DNA of 64,000 nt from Nocardioides sp. NBC_00368 (GTDB lineage: Bacteria; Actinomycetota; Actinomycetes; Propionibacteriales; Nocardioidaceae): assembly GCF_036090055.1 (NCBI RefSeq), contig NZ_CP107970.1:1614501-1678500 (forward strand). Direction: 5' to 3'. The notes below the pieces were generated by a model that saw nothing but the letters and a program-made list of their open reading frames with translations, ran no database searches and was not told the DNA's origin. Below are positions 33,417 to 40,835 of the stretch, in pieces. A program made the position numbers and the translations under genes. Positions within the stretch are counted from its first letter, which is position 1; each line of letters starts with the position of its first letter.

Positions 33417-34109
33417 TCAGCGGATGGCGACCAGGACGCCGATCTTGTCGATCCGGTGCTCCGGGTTGTCGAACTCGTCGGCCCAGTAGTTGCCGGCCGC
33501 GTGATCCTCGGGCGTCGCGCACGTCGACAGCGTGATCATCGCGCGGGTGGGCTCCTCGCCCGGCTTCCCCGGGACCGGCGCCCGCTGCGCCCGCAGCGAA
33601 GCCACCGACCGGAACGACGTCTCCCGGGTGCTGCTGATGCGATAGACGTACGTCGCCTCCTCGGTGCGCACTCGGACCCGGTCACCCGGTTCGAGCTCCG
33701 GCAGCCTGAGGAACGCCTGCGTGGAGGAGAGCCGGTGGGCGGTCACCTGGTAGTTGCCGATCCCGCCCGGCCCGGTGCCGCCGCGAGGACCGTACGGGCT
33801 GGCCGCCACGCCGCCGTTCTGGATCTCGGTGCCGGGAGCGTCGTCGGTCCAGCCGCGGTAGGGCACGACCTCGAGGTCGGTGACGCCGATCTTGGGGATC
33901 GACAGCTCGCCGCGCATCGGGGTGCCTTCCGAGGACAGCGGTGCGGTCTCGGTAGCGGTCGGTGACGCGGTGGGACTCGGCGATGCCGTCGCCGACGGCG
34001 AGGCCGACGGAGTGGGCGTGCTCTGCACCGAGGGGGTCTCGGTGCCGCACCCGCCGAACGCCAGGGCCCCGAGGACCGCGGCGACGGCCCGGAACGATGT
34101 GATCTTCAT
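33417..34109 (-). CDS. Class F/E sortase, predicted lipoprotein
   Basis: 230 residues from MKITSFRAVAAVLGALAFGGC; Cys21 sits in a lipobox-like context, so the enzyme may be lipid-anchored rather than held by a transmembrane helix. A Ser/Thr/Pro-rich spacer (about residues 28-60) reaches through the wall. The sortase core has catalytic His125 (VTAHRLSS), Cys197 (TLSTCATPED) and Arg219 (EHRIDKIG). It cleaves sorting signals or joins surface proteins; no LPXTG-type substrate is encoded beside it. The secreted LVIVD protein nearby lacks a sorting tail. Confidence 0.88.
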   Translation of the reverse strand: MKITSFRAVAAVLGALAFGGCGTETPSVQSTPTPSASPSATASPSPTASPTATETAPLSSEGTPMRGELSIPKIGVTDLEVVPYRGWTDDAPGTEIQNGGVAASPYGPRGGTGPGGIGNYQVTAHRLSSTQAFLRLPELEPGDRVRVRTEEATYVYRISSTRETSFRSVASLRAQRAPVPGKPGEEPTRAMITLSTCATPEDHAAGNYWADEFDNPEHRIDKIGVLVAIR

Positions 34110-34159
34110 GGCGCCGCCTCGGGCGAGCTGCTGGTGGGAGACCCACCGTACGCCGCAGG

Positions 34160-34262
34160 TCAGAACAGCCGGTAGGAGCGCCAGAACCCGAACTCCTCGA
34201 TCGGCAGGACCTCGAACCCGGTGAAGCCCACCGCTTCCCCGTAGCTCTGTGACCGCGACGAC
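34160..34262 (-). pseudogene. Duplicated 3' end of the SAM methyltransferase gene
   Basis: The minus frame reads SYGEAVGFTGFEVLPIEEFG followed by FWRSYRL and a stop, matching nearly residue for residue the end of the methyltransferase 2.2 kb away (SYGEAAGFSGFEVLPIEDFG, FWRFYRL, stop at 36404). The DNA is also clearly similar over about 85-100 bp. Nothing of the upstream methyltransferase body remains, so this is a gene stump. Confidence 0.8.
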
Positions 34263-34317
34263 CGCGTCGACCCCACTGTGCTGCATTCAGGGGCCGGCGC
34301 GGTCACTGCCGTTGACC

Positions 34318-36234
34318 TCAACCCTGGCCGGTGTCCTCGAAGATCCACAGACCACTGTCGCGGTCGCTTCCGAGGATGATCGTCCGACCGTCGCGGACGA
34401 ACACCTCGACGCCCCAGAAGTTGTTGCCGCTCTCGTCGAGGTAGCCGCCGACCTCCACCAGCTCGGTGCCCTGGATCTCGAGTGCTCGGAGCCCTCCGGC
34501 GTAGTACGACAGGTACGACCGAGCCGGATCGTCCGGGTGGGTGGCGACCTCGTGCACCGACAGGTCGCCGTGCCCCGTCGCGTACGCCTCCTCGTGAGCC
34601 TCGTCGATCGCGTAGGTGTCGAGCTCGGCGAACTTGCCGTCGGTCGCCGTGTTGCTGAACAGGTGGACGTAGCCCCAGCCGTCGAAGGCAGCTGTCGCAT
34701 CGATGCGCTCGCCGACGGTCCCGATCGGCGGTCCGTCGGGATAGGTCCACGGCGGCGCGAACGGGCCGGTGTTGAACATCTTGTGGTAAGCCTCGTGGTT
34801 GGTGCAGACACCGACCACCGCGTCGACGAAGGCACCCGATCCGCAGAACGGCGGGTTCTCGGTGCCGCCGTGCCGCTGGACGAAGACCACCGCGTCCCAG
34901 CCGGCTTGTACGGCCTGGTGCGCCTTCTCGCCCGGGAAGCACGCCGCCCCCGGCGCACTCGGGTCGCCGGTCGGCCCGCGCTGCAGCACCACGATGCTCT
35001 CCTCACCCGCTGCGAGCGAGGTCTCGTAGCCGGGGATCGAGCTCGGCGACGGGATCGGCGCCGAGTCCGGACAGCCGTAGCCGCCGTAGACGACAGGTCC
35101 GTTCAGACGCTCGTCGGGGAGGACCACGATCGGGGCGGATCCGGGCACCGGCACGGACGGGTAGTCGCCGGCGAACGCGCCGCTGGAGATCCCGAAGTCG
35201 GTGGCGCCGTAGGGGGCGAAGTCCTCGTCGGTGCCGATGAAGTACTGGTTGTCCGCCGTGAACTCCGCCTGGTGCCCGTTGCCTTCCGGCAGCAAGGCGG
35301 TCCCCGTCGACTCCAGCAGCTCGGGATCGGGGTTGGTGAAGTCCGTGTCACCGATCAGGGTCGGGTTGGCCGGATCGTCGACGTCGAGCTGGATGTACCC
35401 GCCGTCCCAGTACGACAGCAGCATCACCCACCGGCCGTCGATCTTCTTGACGACGACGTCGTGCAAGTTGATCTGCACGAGCCCGAGCTGGACCTGGGTG
35501 ACCCCGGGGAACATGGAGTCGAGGTCGAGCTCGCGGACGAGTCGCGGGCGCTTGGGGTTGGTGATGTCGAGGATGTCGACGTCGGTCGTCTCGAAGTTGT
35601 CGACCATGACCACGTAGGCCTTGTCTCCGGTGTCCCAGGCGAACGCGCTGTGGATGTCGTTCGCGTCCCCGCGCGAGATGTTGGCGCGGTCGCCGAAGTG
35701 CTCGGAGAGCTTTACCGGCTTCCTCGGGTTGGTGACGTCATACAGGGAGATCCCACCGCGGCCGTTCTTGCCGCACTGCTCGTTGTTCATCACGAGGACC
35801 TCGCCACTGAACCTGGGAGTGGTGATCGTGACCACCTGCATCCCCTCGCCCGGTCGGGTGTCCTGGCTGGAGGGGATGAAGCCGACCTTCTTCGGATCCT
35901 CGAGATCGCTGATGTCGACGACCCATGCGCCTGCGTCCGGCGAGGTCTGGCCGCCGACCTCTGGTCCTGCACAGTCAGGCTCGCCCCAGTTCGCGAGGTA
36001 CGCCCACTGCCCGTCCGGGCTGACGGCCACGTCGGCGACGAGCTCGGGCGTGGTGGTGAGACGCTCGACCGACAACAGGTCGATGGTGCCGAACGCCCCG
36101 CTGCCGGTCAGGTGCCCCTCGGTCGGGCCGTGCTGACCGGGGTGCGAGCTCACTGACCCCGCTGCCCACAGCTGTCCGCCGAGCAGTAGGGCTGCGGCGA
36201 CGAACGCTGACGAAAGACGACCCTTGCGACCCAT
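34318..36234 (-). CDS. Secreted LVIVD-repeat beta-propeller protein with PA-like insert
   Basis: 638 residues. An N-terminal signal peptide (basic MGRKGR, hydrophobic core FVAAALLLGG, cleavage near LWAAGS) is followed by LVIVD-type propeller blades recurring as DISDLEDPKKVGF, DVTNPRKPVKLSE, DITNPKRPRLVRE and DVDDPANPTLIGD. Around residues 385-480 an insertion (EESIVVLQRGP...KAHQAVQAGWDAVVFVQR) looks like a protease-associated (PA) domain. Blades resume to the C-terminus (GGLRALEIQGTELVEVGGYL). It is an extracellular protein, probably structural or ligand-binding; no catalytic residues were recognised. Flanked by direct repeats of the methyltransferase 3' end. Confidence 0.85.
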   Translation of the reverse strand: MGRKGRLSSAFVAAALLLGGQLWAAGSVSSHPGQHGPTEGHLTGSGAFGTIDLLSVERLTTTPELVADVAVSPDGQWAYLANWGEPDCAGPEVGGQTSPDAGAWVVDISDLEDPKKVGFIPSSQDTRPGEGMQVVTITTPRFSGEVLVMNNEQCGKNGRGGISLYDVTNPRKPVKLSEHFGDRANISRGDANDIHSAFAWDTGDKAYVVMVDNFETTDVDILDITNPKRPRLVRELDLDSMFPGVTQVQLGLVQINLHDVVVKKIDGRWVMLLSYWDGGYIQLDVDDPANPTLIGDTDFTNPDPELLESTGTALLPEGNGHQAEFTADNQYFIGTDEDFAPYGATDFGISSGAFAGDYPSVPVPGSAPIVVLPDERLNGPVVYGGYGCPDSAPIPSPSSIPGYETSLAAGEESIVVLQRGPTGDPSAPGAACFPGEKAHQAVQAGWDAVVFVQRHGGTENPPFCGSGAFVDAVVGVCTNHEAYHKMFNTGPFAPPWTYPDGPPIGTVGERIDATAAFDGWGYVHLFSNTATDGKFAELDTYAIDEAHEEAYATGHGDLSVHEVATHPDDPARSYLSYYAGGLRALEIQGTELVEVGGYLDESGNNFWGVEVFVRDGRTIILGSDRDSGLWIFEDTGQG

Positions 36235-36403
36235 TTCGGGCTCCTCTCGGTGCCGATCGAGCGCCGATCTCCCGAGAGACGCCCGTCCTCAAATATGCCA
36301 CCGCGCGCGGGAATCGATCCCCATACATTTTCGGTATATCCGCGCCCCGGGCCGGAACGAGCGCGGGTCGGGCAATCTCGATCACGCCGCCGCGGCGATG
36401 CGG

Positions 36404-37477
36404 TCAAGACAGCCGGTAGAAGCGCCAGAATCCGAAGTCTTCGATCGGGAGCACCTCGAACCCGCTGAAGCCCGCCGCCTCGCCGTAGCTCTTCAAGGTG
36501 GACGGCCGCATGACCGTTCCGGTCCCGACGCTCGGAGGCGACGAGAGCCCGTCCGGCAGACACACCAGCAGGCTGAAGCCGTACATGATCCGCTCCAGCT
36601 CGTCGCCGTCCGGAGCGAAGCTGTCCGCCACGGCCTCGTCCATCACCACCATGGAGCCCCCAGGCGCGAGCGTCTTCCTGACTGCGCTGAGGACGTCGAC
36701 CGGCCGCGGCATGTCATGCACACACTCGAACGCGAACGCCACGTCGACCGTCCCCTCCTGGATCGTCGCTGCGTCCTGGCACAGGAACCGCACCCGATCT
36801 TCGACCCCTGCCTCGCGGGCGTTCGCCACCGCCATGTCGACCGACGGCTGGTCGATGTCGATGCCGAGCACGGTGGCCTCGGGGTAGGCACGAGCCAAGG
36901 CGATGCTCGACCATCCCCCACCGCAGCCCACGTCGAGGATCCGACAGCCTTCTGCGGACAGTGCGTCATGGACGACCGGCACGCCGGCCAGCGCCGGCCC
37001 GAGCTGTTTCTCGTACCACGGCCGATTGGCATCCGCCTGCGACTGCCGAGCGTCATCGCCCAGCTCGTCCCAGCTCACCCCACCACCATTCCGGTACGCC
37101 TCCATGAGCCTCGGCAGCGCCGGTCCCACCGCCCCGAACATCCGGGCTATGGGCGCCAGATAGGCCAGGCTCGTCGAGTCCGTCATCACCTCCGCCGTGC
37201 TGGCCGGTATCGCGAACCGCCGCTCATCGGGGCTGCCGTCGGCCTCGACCACCAACAGACCGCTCACCGCCTGCTGCTCGAGCCACTCCCGTGCGAACCG
37301 AACCTGTGTCTCCGTACGCTCCGCCAGCTCGACCGCACTCGCCGGCCCCTCATCCGCCAGCGACCGATACCAACCGAGCCGATCCCCGATGAACACCGAG
37401 ACGATCTCCACCGTGCCGAGGAGCGACCCGAAGAGCCGCTCGGCAACCTCATCCGCCGTCTGCTGCGATGCATCCAT
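36404..37477 (-). CDS. Class I SAM-dependent methyltransferase with winged-helix N-terminus
   Basis: 357 residues from MDASQQTADEVAERLFG. The N-terminal 100 residues resemble the dimerisation/winged-helix domain of small-molecule methyltransferases (ELAERTETQVRFAREWLEQQAVSGLL). SAM-binding motif I is CRILDVGCGGGWSSIALARA, motif II TVLGIDIDQPS, motif III near DVAFAFECVHDMPRP. Probably methylates a small metabolite; not a DNA methyltransferase (no DPPY/NPPF or PC motif). Its C-terminal end is duplicated as a stump at 34160. The ribosome site (GGTGG) is weak. Confidence 0.87.
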   Translation of the reverse strand: MDASQQTADEVAERLFGSLLGTVEIVSVFIGDRLGWYRSLADEGPASAVELAERTETQVRFAREWLEQQAVSGLLVVEADGSPDERRFAIPASTAEVMTDSTSLAYLAPIARMFGAVGPALPRLMEAYRNGGGVSWDELGDDARQSQADANRPWYEKQLGPALAGVPVVHDALSAEGCRILDVGCGGGWSSIALARAYPEATVLGIDIDQPSVDMAVANAREAGVEDRVRFLCQDAATIQEGTVDVAFAFECVHDMPRPVDVLSAVRKTLAPGGSMVVMDEAVADSFAPDGDELERIMYGFSLLVCLPDGLSSPPSVGTGTVMRPSTLKSYGEAAGFSGFEVLPIEDFGFWRFYRLS

Positions 37478-37697
37478 CGATCCACCATCAGCCGCATCAA
37501 CGTCACCTCGGCAGTCCGGTTTCCAGTCGTACTTGGTTTGAGGTAGAGCACTTGGACCACCGGTGTGACACCTACGTCGCCCCCCTCCCACAGCATGGCC
37601 GTCCCGGCGATATTCACGGCTGACGCCAGAGTCCGCCAACCGGTGCAGAGAAGGGCGTAAGAAGCTATAGGCCGGGCGGGAATCCCGTCTTCCCACG

Positions 37698-40169
37698 ATG
37701 CGCCGGCTCGTTACCTACGATTGTGACGTGGACACCAACGTGCGGACGCCTCAAGAAGTCTTCTACCTGCCGCAGCATTTAGTCGTGCCACTGTTCCAGC
37801 GTCCGTACGTGTGGACCGAGACCGACCAGTGGCTACCGCTTTGGACCGACGTTGTCCGTATGGCCGAGCTGCGGATCAAGGACCCACACACGCCGGCTCG
37901 TCATTTCCTCGGAGCGGTGGTGTTGCAGGCCGGCATTCCGATCGTCGGCACGGTGCCGACCTGGAACATCATCGACGGGCAGCAGCGGATCACGACGCTC
38001 CAGGTACTGACCGATGCTGCGGCGTTAGTCTTCAAGAGCCGCGGGATCGACGTACTCGCGCAACAGCTAGGTGACCTGACACATAATCGACCACACTTCG
38101 GCGAAGATGGTCGTTCTCGAAAACTCGTCCACACGAATCGAGACGGATCCGCGTTCGCGGAGGTGATGGAGGCTGAGCCACCGGTCGACTACACAGCGTT
38201 GTCGCACTCAGGCGCACTGATTACTAAAGCTCATGCGTTTTTCTCAGACCAAGTCGCCAGATGGCTCGATGAAGACGGCGACACACTTGGCGCGATGGAT
38301 CAGAGGGCTACTGCCTTGACTGGCGTCATCGCGCAGGGCCTTCAACTGGTGGTCATCGACCTCAAGGCCGATGAGAACTCTCAGGAGATCTTCGAGACGC
38401 TCAACGCGCGTGGTACGCCCCTGACTGCAGCTGACCTCATCAAGAACTTCGTCTTCCAGAAGCTGGATGCCGAAGGAGGAGACGTCGCGAAGGCGTACGC
38501 CGAGGACTGGCCGTTCGAAACACCGTTCTGGGAGGCCGAGGTCAGCGCGGGTCGATACCTCATCAGCCGCAGTTCGCTCTTCCTCACCCAGTGGCTGCAG
38601 TCGCGGATCGGAGAAGAGATCAGCCCTCGTCAGACCTTCGTCCGGTTCAAGCATCACGTCGACCACGAGGCCGGTTCATCGGTAAGCGAGCTCCTGCAGC
38701 TCATTAAGAAGCAGGCCGAATCCTATGCGGGCTGGCAGACCAACGCCGGCGATCCCACACGCCCACTGACGGTGCCCGAGCGTGCCTTCTATCGCATGCA
38801 GGCGGCTGGCGTCGAGATTCTCAAGCCCATCGTGATCTGGCTCCACGACCCGTCCCTCGCCATTCCGGCGGAAACGGCCGATGAGGTCACCAACATGGTC
38901 GAGTCGTGGGTCGTGCGCCGGCAGATTCTCCGGCTGACCTCTGCCAACCTCGGCCGAACGGTCGCCGAGATCATCAAGGCGTTCCGCACATCCCCGGCCG
39001 ACGGGTTGGCCGCTCACATCCGGGACTACCTGACCACGCTCAACGCCGCCTCGAACTACTGGCCCGGAGATGAAGAGATCCGTCAACACCTAGCAGACGA
39101 ACAGGCCTACCGTCGGTACCCGCGAGCCCGACTTCGGATGTTCCTGGAGACCGTCGAGGACCAACTGCGTGCAACCCACCGGTCGCCGAATGTCCCCCGC
39201 AACGGTTTTCCGATTGAGCACATTCTCCCCCAGTCCTGGCAGCAGCACTGGTCTGTCGAGGGGCTCGAGGCGGAGGTCGATCGGGGCGAGCATGTGCACC
39301 GCCTCGGAAATCTCACGCTGCTCACATCGAGTCTCAACAGCACTGTGTCGAATGGATCGTGGTCGACGAAACGCTCGAAGCTCGACAGCGCCGATGTATT
39401 TCTCCTCAATCGTGCGGTCAAGCACGTTGATGAGTGGAACGAGGCCAGCATCGATGATCGCACCGCGATAATGGCGGAGGCCCTCCTATCAGCATGGCCG
39501 GTACCGCCGGGCCACATAGGCGCCGTCGCAGACAGCGCTCCCGCAGCAGAGAAGTGGGTGGAGATCAAGCACCTGCTGGCTGCCGGGCTTCTAAGCGCTG
39601 GAACAGTCTTGGTCGCTCGGCCAGGCAACTGGGCGACAACGACCGCGACAGTCACAGAAACCGGTCAGCTCGACATAACGGGTGCTCTCTATGAATCACC
39701 ATCAGCCGCAGCGTCGGCGGTCCGTGGAGGCAACACCAACGGGTGGAAGTTCTGGCGGCTCGAGGACGGCCGGCTCCTCGCGGACGTGCGCGCCTCGCTA
39801 CGAGGCGAGAAACCGAGCCCCCGCGCCGGACGCTTCGACTGGTCTCCGATGCACGCAATCCTCGAAGCCCTTCCCACAGGTCATTGGACGTCCTACTCCG
39901 AACTCGCAGACGCAGTAGGCACTGCACCACAGCCCGTCGGCAACCACATCGCTGCGTGTACTCACTGCGCAAACGCGTGGCGGGTTCTAACCTGGGACGG
40001 CCGGATCGCACCGTACTTCGCGTGGGTAGACCCGAGCGACACTCGCGACCCTCAGGCCATGCTTCTTGCCGACGGGGTGCGCCTATTCGACGGCAAGGCA
40101 GATCCAGCCCAGTTGCTGCGTAGTGACCAACTCGCCAGCCTCATCGAGGAGCCGACCTTGAAGGTCTGA
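37698..40169 (+). CDS. DUF262-DUF1524 (GmrSD-like) nuclease fused to RAMA and ATL/MGMT-like DNA-reader domains
   Basis: 823 residues; ATG at 37698 or GTG at 37728 (which would start nearer the family's RTPQEVFYLPQHL). Domains in order: DUF262/GmrS-like NTPase (VPLFQRPYVW near 34; IIDGQQRITTL near 91-101, the DGQQR motif); helical middle; DUF1524/GmrD-like HNH nuclease near 500-560 (FPIEHILPQSW; HRLGNLTLLTSSLN; WSTKRSKL); RAMA-like domain about 619-695 (LLSAGTVLV, ESPSAAASA, NGWKFWRL); alkyltransferase-like domain about 712-810 (GHWTSYSELADAVGTAPQPVG, then CANAWRVL where MGMT has PCHRVV). It is predicted to cut modified DNA. It stands alone, with lower G+C than its flanks, and is followed by a truncated HAD gene. 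Confidence 0.88.
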   Translation: MRRLVTYDCDVDTNVRTPQEVFYLPQHLVVPLFQRPYVWTETDQWLPLWTDVVRMAELRIKDPHTPARHFLGAVVLQAGIPIVGTVPTWNIIDGQQRITTLQVLTDAAALVFKSRGIDVLAQQLGDLTHNRPHFGEDGRSRKLVHTNRDGSAFAEVMEAEPPVDYTALSHSGALITKAHAFFSDQVARWLDEDGDTLGAMDQRATALTGVIAQGLQLVVIDLKADENSQEIFETLNARGTPLTAADLIKNFVFQKLDAEGGDVAKAYAEDWPFETPFWEAEVSAGRYLISRSSLFLTQWLQSRIGEEISPRQTFVRFKHHVDHEAGSSVSELLQLIKKQAESYAGWQTNAGDPTRPLTVPERAFYRMQAAGVEILKPIVIWLHDPSLAIPAETADEVTNMVESWVVRRQILRLTSANLGRTVAEIIKAFRTSPADGLAAHIRDYLTTLNAASNYWPGDEEIRQHLADEQAYRRYPRARLRMFLETVEDQLRATHRSPNVPRNGFPIEHILPQSWQQHWSVEGLEAEVDRGEHVHRLGNLTLLTSSLNSTVSNGSWSTKRSKLDSADVFLLNRAVKHVDEWNEASIDDRTAIMAEALLSAWPVPPGHIGAVADSAPAAEKWVEIKHLLAAGLLSAGTVLVARPGNWATTTATVTETGQLDITGALYESPSAAASAVRGGNTNGWKFWRLEDGRLLADVRASLRGEKPSPRAGRFDWSPMHAILEALPTGHWTSYSELADAVGTAPQPVGNHIAACTHCANAWRVLTWDGRIAPYFAWVDPSDTRDPQAMLLADGVRLFDGKADPAQLLRSDQLASLIEEPTLKV

Positions 40170-40277
40170 GTGGCCCTGTATCGGTACAGCTTGGCGGGTC
40201 TCCCCAAGTCACTCGCGGCGGATTGGCAGGTCGCTACCTTTCCTTACGTAGAAACGGGCGGGCGCCCTCATGTCTGA

Positions 40278-40544
40278 GCCGGGACTTCAGCGTTCGCCTG
40301 GCTGCGCGACCACCTGAGCGTCGATCGGGTCTTCGCCTACGGCGACAGCCTCGACGAGCTGGCGATGTTCGGGACAGCCGGTGAGGCGTACGCCGGCGCC
40401 AACGCCGCCCCGGAGGCCCGAGGTGCCGCGACCAAGGTGATCGGCTCGAACCGGGAGGACGGTGTCGTACGCCATCTCACCGCTTCCTGGCCCCAGGGAG
40501 AAGACGCGCTCGTCAGTCGTCTTCCATGCGGAAGCCGACCTTGA
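40278..40544 (+). pseudogene. 3' stump of a HAD-superfamily (Cof/IIB) hydrolase gene
   Basis: The plus frame reads FAWLRDHLSVDRVFAYGDSL, then DELAMFGTAGEAYAGANA and DGVVRHL. GDSxxDxxM is HAD motif IV, and the AGANA segment is typical of type IIB phosphatases. Only the last quarter of such a protein is present; the frame is closed by a stop at 40275-40277 and no start serves it. The missing 5' end coincides with the edge of the low-G+C nuclease gene region. The original end probably overlapped the convergent dodecin gene. Confidence 0.8.
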
Positions 40545-40725
40545 GCCCGACCTGGAAGTGCTGGATCTCGCCCTCCTCGAGGTGGCCGCGGATCTGGGTG
40601 ACCTCGAACCAGTCCAGGTGACGCAGGGTCTGGGCGGCGCGACCGAGACCGCTGCGGATGGCGTCCTCGAGCCCGACCTCGGAGGTTCCGACGATCTCGG
40701 TGACGCGGTAGGTGTGCGCAGACAT
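40513..40725 (-). CDS. Dodecin family flavin-binding protein
   Basis: 70 residues, full length. The dodecin pattern is plain: YRVTEIVGTSEVGLEDAIRSGL, HLDWFEVTQIRGHLEEGEIQHFQVGLKVGFRMED, with the Trp that stacks on flavin. It assembles as a dodecamer storing or buffering riboflavin, FMN or FAD (or CoA in some actinobacteria). Single gene, divergent from zwf. Confidence 0.94.
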   Translation of the reverse strand: MSAHTYRVTEIVGTSEVGLEDAIRSGLGRAAQTLRHLDWFEVTQIRGHLEEGEIQHFQVGLKVGFRMEDD

Positions 40726-40835
40726 GGCGTGCCTCTCGTGTTGGTGGATGTACCCACCATGGATCCGAGGTCGGCACCACGCAAGGGCCCGGCGCGCTGA
40801 CCTGCGCGCGTGACCCCGAGTGGGAGACTGAGCAC

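Noticed and set aside
36404..37477. DNA methyltransferase partner for the adjacent nuclease gene
   Set aside because: Its motifs and N-terminal winged helix are those of small-molecule methyltransferases; no DNA-methyltransferase catalytic motif is present.
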